From the NCBI GenBank assembly GCA_017995495.1, contig JAGOIS010000032.1, positions 1 to 11,350 of the forward strand: 11,350 bases of DNA, given 5' to 3'. Of the stretch, positions 7,136-11,350 are shown in pieces. This DNA is from Candidatus Cloacimonadota bacterium. Its GTDB lineage: Bacteria; Cloacimonadota; Cloacimonadia; Cloacimonadales; Cloacimonadaceae. The notes below the pieces were generated by a model. The model was not told where the DNA came from. It worked only from the letters and a program-made list of their open reading frames with translations, and did no database searches. Both the position numbers and the translations under genes were made by a program. Position 1 is the stretch's first letter, and every line of letters starts with the position of its first letter.

Positions 7136-7200
7136 GAGAGGCGGGAATTTGCTGTTATAATCGTCTTGGGCGTTGTCCACGTAGATTTCGGTGGATTGTC
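7136..7200 (-). pseudogene. Internal fragment of a second DUF5916 gene
   Basis: On the minus strand this encodes STEIYVDNAQDDYNSKFPPLF. It aligns with residues around 262-281 of the intact DUF5916 protein (DTPMDSAQDDYNSKYPPYY). At DNA level 7141-7180 is clearly related to about 5852-5891, with scattered substitutions. No DUF5916-like sequence is recognisable on either side: the downstream part ends at the junction with the nucleotidase remnant near 7131-7140, and the upstream part ends near 7200. It is a relic of about 20 codons without start or stop signals. Confidence 0.75.
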
Positions 7201-7222
7201 TGAGTGCAAAAAAACATTGACT

Positions 7223-7234
7223 AGACCCAGGTCT
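7223..7234 (+). promoter_or_regulatory. Small operator-like palindrome before the acetyltransferase gene
   Basis: AGACC (7223-7227) and GGTCT (7230-7234) form a perfect inverted repeat around CA, directly after a -35-like TTGACT (7217-7222). AATGAT at 7239-7244 could be a weak -10 (16-base spacing). It is short enough to be chance. Confidence 0.2.
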
Positions 7235-7281
7235 GCCAAATGATGAAAAAAACAGGGGCTGGCCTTGTCCCGGGAGGAACG

Positions 7282-7773
7282 ATGGCAACAACAGAATACT
7301 GCATAACAGACGCCCAAGCCTATCCCGGCGGTCTGGAGCAAGCCGCGCGCTATTTCCACGGCAAATGGGGAAGGCCGGATAACCTGGCTTTCTACCGCGA
7401 CGCCATTTCCCACTACGGAGAGCAACTTCCCCGCTTCTTCCTGCTGCTGGAGAAAGTGCGTATCGTGGGTTGTGGGGCTTTGATCGCCAACGACTTCGTG
7501 AGCCGCCACGACCTCTGGCCCTGGTATGCCTGCCACTACATCGAGCCAGACTACAGGGGCCGCGGCCTGGGCAATCTGCTGCTGGATTATGCAGTCAATT
7601 TGGCTGGGGAACTGGGTTTTACCAAAGTGTATCTCAGCACGAACCATGACGGCTATTACGAACATTACGGTTGGACGCGCATCGAGGACGGCTTCGAGCC
7701 TTCCGGCGCGCCCACCCGGATCTACCGGTACATGATATCCGGGGCGGCTTCCCACCCTGATCCTCAGAGCTGA
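7282..7773 (+). CDS. GNAT family N-acetyltransferase
   Basis: 163 residues from ATG 7282. This start follows GGGAGG (7272-7277) by four bases; an upstream in-frame ATG at 7240 has no ribosome site and adds an unlikely MMKKTGAGLVPGG segment. Motif A, which binds the acetyl-CoA pyrophosphate, is YIEPDYRGRGLGNLLL (86-101), with R-G-R-G-L-G at 92-97. Strand beta-4 (PRFFLLLEKVRIVGCGAL, 50-67) and the YYEHYGW segment (125-131), matching GNAT motif B, are in the expected order. The substrate is unknown. It sits 37 bases upstream of the DUF1905/YdeI-like gene, probably in one transcript, and directly downstream of two gene relics, so it may have arrived in that gap. Confidence 0.9.
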   Translation: MATTEYCITDAQAYPGGLEQAARYFHGKWGRPDNLAFYRDAISHYGEQLPRFFLLLEKVRIVGCGALIANDFVSRHDLWPWYACHYIEPDYRGRGLGNLLLDYAVNLAGELGFTKVYLSTNHDGYYEHYGWTRIEDGFEPSGAPTRIYRYMISGAASHPDPQS

Positions 7774-7810
7774 GGAACCAGCAAGTGAGCTTAAAATTGA
7801 GGAGTGTAAC

Positions 7811-8293
7811 GTGAAAAAAGAACAAGACTTCAGCGCCTGGCCCAACCGCGTCAGCCTGGAGGTGGAACTGCAAAGCACCCCGGAATATCCGACCTCAGCC
7901 TTCATGGTCTTCGACTTCGATCCCCTGGAGATCTTCGGCACCAAGGCCAGGGTTCCGGTGGTGCTGACCATCGACGGCAAGAAGTTCCGGCGCAACATCG
8001 CCCGCTATGCCGGGGAACTGATGCTGGTTTTCAACGCGGAATTGCGCGAGCGTACCGGCTACAAGGCCGGGGACCGCATCCAGGTGCTGATCGAACGCGA
8101 TTTCGAGCCCCGGGTGGTGGAACTGCCACAAGACGTCGCCCAAGCCCTGAAAACCGCCAGGCTGCTGGACAAATGGCAAACCTGGTCCTATTCCCACCAG
8201 CGGGAAGACATCGCCTGGATAGAGGAGGCCAAGCGGCCGGAGACCCGTCAGAAGCGGATCGCGAAACTGCTGGAAAAACTCGCTTTAGAATAG
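7811..8293 (+). CDS. DUF1905 / YdeI (OmdA)-like protein
   Basis: 160 residues from a GTG start, supported by TGAGGAG (7797-7803) seven bases upstream. Residues about 15-99 form the DUF1905 beta-barrel-like domain (LEVELQS, VPVVLTIDGKKFRRNIARYAGELMLVFNAELRERTG, GDRIQVLIERD). Residues about 100-160 match the YdeI/OmdA C-terminal motif: ELPQDVAQAL, then SYSHQREDIAWIEEAKRPETRQKRIAKLLEKL. Family members are annotated as bacteriocin-protection or OmpD-associated proteins, but the biochemical role is poorly defined and I would not assign one here. It is probably co-transcribed with the acetyltransferase. It ends with TAG. Confidence 0.88.
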   Translation: MKKEQDFSAWPNRVSLEVELQSTPEYPTSAFMVFDFDPLEIFGTKARVPVVLTIDGKKFRRNIARYAGELMLVFNAELRERTGYKAGDRIQVLIERDFEPRVVELPQDVAQALKTARLLDKWQTWSYSHQREDIAWIEEAKRPETRQKRIAKLLEKLALE

Positions 8294-8308
8294 CGGAGAG
8301 CGGCTGGT

Positions 8309-8362
8309 TTTGGCGGCCAAAGCGGATTTTCCGCTTGACGCGATCAGCCTGAGGGATATCCT
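8309..8362 (+). promoter_or_regulatory. Inverted repeats and probable promoter of the nucleotidase gene
   Basis: TTTGGC/GCCAAA around G (8309-8321) is followed at once by AGCGGA-TTT-TCCGCT (8321-8335), a perfect 6-bp hairpin without a T-run. TTGACG (8335-8340), a 16-base spacer and TATCCT (8357-8362) follow. A related hairpin and -35 occur before the nucleotidase remnant. TATTAT at 8374-8379 is a second -10-like box without a matching -35. An operator over the promoter is the simplest reading; a partial terminator for the upstream gene is the alternative. Confidence 0.35.
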
Positions 8363-8428
8363 GCCTCATAACGTATTATAGATAAGCGCGCGGATCTGTC
8401 CGCTTACGCTGGGTGCAATAATTTGACA

Positions 8429-8621
8429 AGGAAGCCGGGATGAAACATACGAAATACTTTCTGCTGCTGGCTTTGGCAGCTGTAACCAGTCTGGGCGCCC
8501 TGCCCCTGAGCATATTCTATACCGGGGACAGCCACGGGGTTTACGAACCCAAGTGGGATGAGGCCAGCGGCCTCAACCGGGGCGGTTACCTCGTTTTGGA
8601 TGAGATCCTCAGCGCGGCGAG
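8429..8621 (+). repeat. Direct repeat of 6921-7114
   Basis: The ribosome site, signal peptide and first roughly 60 codons of the nucleotidase gene are repeated at 6921-7114 in the same orientation. The last stretch of about 50 bases (from GGCCTCAACCGG to GCGGCGAG) is identical in both copies, while the signal-peptide part has diverged more. Confidence 0.9.
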
Positions 8622-9945
8622 GTCCGCCCACCCGCGCTCCGTATATCTGGACAGCGGCGATCAGCAGACCGGCTCCATCTTTGCCTCGCTGGTTGAGCAG
8701 GGGGTTCATGGCGGCGCCGTGATCGAGGTTTTCAACCGTCTGCGCCTGGATGCCAGCACCTTTGGCAACCACGAGTTTGACCATTCCTTCAACAACACCC
8801 GCGATCTGGCCGCCCTCGCCAATTATCCCTTCGTGTGCACCAATCTGCTGGATGAGGACACGCTTCAGCCCGTCGGCGGGAATCCTTACGCGATCATCGA
8901 CCGGGATGGCCTGCGGATCGGGGTTTTGGGCATCACCCTGGAACTGCTGCCGGAGAAGGTGAAGGCCGCCAATGTGAGCAAAGTGCGGGTTTTGCCGCCG
9001 GCCGCCGCCATCAACATGTATCTTGATGAGGTGGATGCACTTAGCGACCTGGTGGTGGTGCTCACGCATCAGGGCTTTGAGGCCGACAGCCTGCTGGCCC
9101 TTGGCCTCGACGACCGGGTGGACATCATCATCGGCGGCCACGACCACATCAGGGCGGAAGAGCCCTGTATCATCAACGGCAAATACCTGCTTTACAGCGG
9201 TTCGCATCTGAGCTGGCTGGGCCAGGCCGATCTGGAGGTCGAAAACGACCGCGTGGTCTCACTGGCCAACCAACTCATCCCGCTGGAAACGCGCTCCCAG
9301 GTTTTCATCAGCCCGCTGGCGGAATACGTCTCCGGCAAGATTGCCCTGGTTCAGGTGCAGATGCAGAGGATCGTGGGCTACCTGCCCGAGGACTGGATTC
9401 CGGACAAATACAGGTCCACGGAGCTCTCACGCTGGGTGGCGAACGCCCTCAAGGCAGAGTATCAGGAGATCTATCACCCCGACCTGGCCATCATCAACAA
9501 CGGCGGCCTGCGCAAAACCATCCCCGCCGGAGCCGTCACCCTGCGCGACCTGCATGAACTGGCGCCCTTCAACAACACCGTCACCGTCTTTTCCTGCCAC
9601 GGCCGCGACCTCATCGCCCTGGATGAGGTCAACGCCCTGCACGCCGTGGAAAAGCCGCACGACATCTGCGAAGTGGCGGGGCTGGACTATTCCAGCGAGG
9701 TGATCAAGGCCACGCCCGAAGACGAGCAACTGCCCTGGCAAAACCGCTACACCGTGAACGGGGAGCCACTGGTGCTGGACAAGGTTTACCGCGTGGTCTC
9801 GCACGATTATGTGGCCGGGCAGTGGGACAAGTATCTGGGCTTCAAGCCCTTCGACGTCTATGATACTGGCGAGCTCATCCTGGACGCCATCATCCGCCAG
9901 GTCGATCAACAATTTGGACTGCGCGAGGCCGAGGGCTGGCGCTGA
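8440..9945 (+). CDS. Secreted bifunctional-type 5'-nucleotidase / metallophosphatase (UshA-like)
   Basis: 501 residues, a usual size for the two-domain 5'-nucleotidase family. A signal peptide (1-21, ending SLGALP) directs it to the periplasm or surface. The metallophosphatase domain shows all five metal-site blocks: D30-S-H32 (YTGDSHG), LDSGDQ (D74), GNHEFD (N110, H111), THQGF (H210) and GGHDH (H234-H236). The C-terminal domain has INNGGLRKTIPAG (352-364), with the substrate-binding N-x-G-x-R pattern, and ELAPFNNTV (373-381), with the conserved Phe that stacks on the base. It probably removes phosphate from extracellular nucleotides to salvage nucleosides and phosphate; the exact substrate (AMP, UDP-sugar, other) is not visible. 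The start is fixed by AGGAAG five bases before the ATG, conserved in the repeat copy at 6921. It has its own promoter candidate, and an ATPase gene follows after about 107 bases. Confidence 0.92.
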   Translation: MKHTKYFLLLALAAVTSLGALPLSIFYTGDSHGVYEPKWDEASGLNRGGYLVLDEILSAARSAHPRSVYLDSGDQQTGSIFASLVEQGVHGGAVIEVFNRLRLDASTFGNHEFDHSFNNTRDLAALANYPFVCTNLLDEDTLQPVGGNPYAIIDRDGLRIGVLGITLELLPEKVKAANVSKVRVLPPAAAINMYLDEVDALSDLVVVLTHQGFEADSLLALGLDDRVDIIIGGHDHIRAEEPCIINGKYLLYSGSHLSWLGQADLEVENDRVVSLANQLIPLETRSQVFISPLAEYVSGKIALVQVQMQRIVGYLPEDWIPDKYRSTELSRWVANALKAEYQEIYHPDLAIINNGGLRKTIPAGAVTLRDLHELAPFNNTVTVFSCHGRDLIALDEVNALHAVEKPHDICEVAGLDYSSEVIKATPEDEQLPWQNRYTVNGEPLVLDKVYRVVSHDYVAGQWDKYLGFKPFDVYDTGELILDAIIRQVDQQFGLREAEGWR

Positions 9946-9991
9946 GTTTTGGCGGAATAACAGTCAGGAGCTTGGGAGGGCTAAAAAGAGG

Positions 9992-10020
9992 TTGACAGGT
10001 TCTACCCCATCGGATTTATT
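9992..10020 (+). promoter_or_regulatory. Probable promoter of the ATPase gene
   Basis: TTGACA (9992-9997), a 17-base spacer and TTTATT (10015-10020, four of six matches). The predicted transcription start is near 10027, giving a leader of only about 25 bases. The -10 overlaps the left arm of the palindrome. Confidence 0.45.
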
Positions 10021-10053
10021 GTAACCATCATTACAGTAACGGTGGTTACAATA
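10017..10053 (+). promoter_or_regulatory. 37-base palindrome overlapping -10 box and start codon (operator candidate)
   Basis: The outer arms TATTGTAACCA (10017-10027) and TGGTTACAATA (10043-10053) are perfect reverse complements. The middle TTAC-A-GTAA (10031-10039) has the same centre, 10035. In all, 16 of 18 base pairs match. GTAAC or GTTAC half-sites appear four times. The right arm ends with the A of the ATG and includes the only ribosome-site-like bases (GGTGG, 10041-10045). Confidence 0.75.
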
Positions 10054-11350
10054 TGCGTTTTTACGACCGTGCCCATGAGCTGGAAGCCCTTCAGAAGGTG
10101 CACGCGCAGCTCCCAAGTTCGTCCCGTTTGTCGGTGATCACCGGCAGGCGCAGGATCGGCAAGACCAGGCTGATCCGGCAGTTCTGCCTGGACCGCGACA
10201 ACCTCTATTTCTTCATCTCCCGCAAGAGCGAGGAGATACTCTGCGAGGAGTTCATGGGCTACATCCGGGAACGCTTTCAGCGCCGGATACCGGGCAGGAT
10301 CACCCGGCTGATCGACCTCTTTCAGCTGCTCTTCGATTGGGGTGAAACGCGCGAACTGACCGTGGTGATCGACGAGTTTCAGGAACTCGCGCAGGTCAGC
10401 CCCTCCTTTATGGCGGAGTTTCAAAACCTCTGGGATTCCCGCAAGGAGAGGAGCCATCTGCACCTGATCATTTCCGGCTCGGTGTATTCGATGATGCACA
10501 GGATCTTTCTGGATCATGGCCAGCCCCTGTATGGCCGGGCGGACCTGGTGATGAACCTCAAAGCCTTTCCCATCGGGACTTTGGCCGAGATCCTCACAGA
10601 GGACCAGTCCTATTCGGCCGACAACCTGCTGGCCTGTTACATCCTCAGCGGCGCGATCCCACGCTATCTGGAGATCCTGCGGGACAATCACGTCCTCACC
10701 CGGGACAAGGCGGTGGGGCTGGTCTTTTCCGAATATTCGGTCTTTGCAGAGGAGGGAAAAAACCTCCTGATCGAGGAATTTGGCAGGGATCACGCGGTGT
10801 ATTTTTCCATCCTGGAACTGATCGCCGCCGGCAAAACCTCTCGGGTGGAGATCGAATCCATACTGGAAAGCGGCGTGGGAGGACATCTGGCGAGGTTGGA
10901 AGATGATTACAGCCTCATCACGCAGTATCGCCCCTTCAACGCCAAACCGGGCAGCCGCTCCGTTAAATACAAGCTGAACGAGCCCTTCCTGGCTTTCTGG
11001 TTCGCCTATTTCCACCGCTACCGCAGCGCCATCGAAAGTTCAAACACCGCCTATCTGAAACAGCGCTTCAACGAGCAATATCCCCAGTTTGCCGGCTACT
11101 GGCTGGAGCGGCTGTTCGCGGATATCTATCTGCAAAGCGGCAACTACAACCTGGTGGGTTCTTACTGGGAGAAGGGCTTTGCCAACGAGATCGACCTCGT
11201 GGCGATCAACTCCGCCGACAAACTGATAGTCCTGGCCGAGATCAAGCTGCAAAAAAAGAACCTGCGCAGGGAGCGGCTGATCCAAAAGGCGGACAAGATT
11301 CGCGGCCAGTTCCCGGATCACCGCATCGAATACCGCTGCCTCAGCTTATC
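10053..11350 (+). CDS. STAND/AAA-type ATPase with C-terminal DUF234 nuclease-like domain; runs off right edge
   Basis: 432 codons are visible and the frame is still open at the right edge. The N-terminus MRFYDRAHELEALQ is the usual start of ATPase_2 (archaeal ATPase) proteins. Walker A is GRRRIGKT (31-38) and Walker B is LTVVIDEFQEL (102-112). IISGSVYSMM (139-148) fits the sensor strand, and LYGRADLVMNLKAFP (159-173) is a family motif. Residues about 245-308 look like a winged helix. DUF234-like sequence follows: YKLNEPFLAFWFAYF (306-320), then FAGYWLERLF. A PD-(D/E)XK-like site is present: E379, D381 and the E396-I-K398 motif. Such proteins are multicopy in many archaea and anaerobic bacteria; their role is unsettled, and DNA binding or cleavage is inferred from domains. 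No good ribosome site is visible; the ATG abuts a large palindrome. The remaining C-terminus is probably short. Confidence 0.9.
   Translation, partial: MRFYDRAHELEALQKVHAQLPSSSRLSVITGRRRIGKTRLIRQFCLDRDNLYFFISRKSEEILCEEFMGYIRERFQRRIPGRITRLIDLFQLLFDWGETRELTVVIDEFQELAQVSPSFMAEFQNLWDSRKERSHLHLIISGSVYSMMHRIFLDHGQPLYGRADLVMNLKAFPIGTLAEILTEDQSYSADNLLACYILSGAIPRYLEILRDNHVLTRDKAVGLVFSEYSVFAEEGKNLLIEEFGRDHAVYFSILELIAAGKTSRVEIESILESGVGGHLARLEDDYSLITQYRPFNAKPGSRSVKYKLNEPFLAFWFAYFHRYRSAIESSNTAYLKQRFNEQYPQFAGYWLERLFADIYLQSGNYNLVGSYWEKGFANEIDLVAINSADKLIVLAEIKLQKKNLRRERLIQKADKIRGQFPDHRIEYRCLSL

Noticed and set aside
8321..8335. Hairpin after the DUF1905 gene as a rho-independent terminator
   Set aside because: The stem is perfect but a TTGACG element follows in place of a T-run, and a related hairpin precedes the nucleotidase remnant where no terminator is needed.
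6921..8621. Insertion sequence or transposon bounded by the direct repeats
   Set aside because: The repeats are homologous coding sequence, with no transposase, terminal inverted repeats or target-site duplication between them.
8404..9207. Minus-strand open frame of 267 codons over the nucleotidase gene
   Set aside because: Antisense shadow of a gene with all five metallophosphatase motifs; no recognisable domain of its own.
10002..11015. Minus-strand open frame of 337 codons over the ATPase gene
   Set aside because: Antisense to a clear ATPase/DUF234 coding sequence; composition is shadow-like.

Overview
This 11.35 kb window looks like chromosomal DNA from a Gram-negative bacterium of the Fibrobacteres-Chlorobi-Bacteroidetes (FCB) neighbourhood. 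Cloacimonadota is my best guess, with moderate confidence. The reasons are a large outer-membrane beta-barrel protein of the CBM9/DUF5916 type, a secreted beta-rich protein with a signal peptide and a Trp/Asn-rich N-terminus, and an archaeal-type ATPase/DUF234 gene, beside ordinary bacterial housekeeping genes. The DNA is GC-rich, and intergenic stretches are short except at 359-789 and 6689-6931.

Layout. On the minus strand at 1-358 is the start of a secreted protein gene broken by an in-frame TAG; it runs off the left edge. A 431-base non-coding stretch (359-789) separates it from the divergent plus-strand genes. It holds a plausible promoter in each direction and several strong inverted repeats that could fold in the two leader RNAs. 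The plus-strand block 790-4558 is a tight operon: corA-like metal channel, queD (queuosine/7-deazaguanine synthesis), engB (ribosome-assembly GTPase) and mnmG (tRNA wobble-uridine modification). The last three overlap or nearly touch. Convergent to mnmG, with only 9 bases between stop codons, is the DUF5916-type outer-membrane gene (4568-6688, minus strand). Its promoter region contains a run of eight G's (C's on the coding strand).

The accessory part is 6700-11350. Two gene remnants sit back to back. One is a frameshifted 5' fragment of a 5'-nucleotidase gene (6932 to about 7130, plus strand); the other is a short internal fragment of a second DUF5916 gene (about 7136-7200, minus strand). 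The nucleotidase remnant is a near-identical direct repeat of the start of the intact nucleotidase gene at 8440-9945, and both have a related inverted repeat and -35-like element about 120 bases upstream. The order (intact DUF5916 / broken nucleotidase / broken DUF5916 / intact nucleotidase) suggests a divergent DUF5916-nucleotidase unit that was duplicated in tandem and then lost one gene from each copy. A GNAT acetyltransferase and a DUF1905/YdeI-like gene now sit in the gap.

The last gene (10053 to the right edge, still open) encodes a STAND/AAA-type ATPase with a winged-helix region and a PD-(D/E)XK-like nuclease motif (ATPase_2 + DUF234). A 37-base near-perfect palindrome overlaps both its probable -10 box and the A of its ATG. 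This is the most striking regulatory site in the window. No tRNA, rRNA, CRISPR array, intact insertion sequence or convincing rho-independent terminator was seen.
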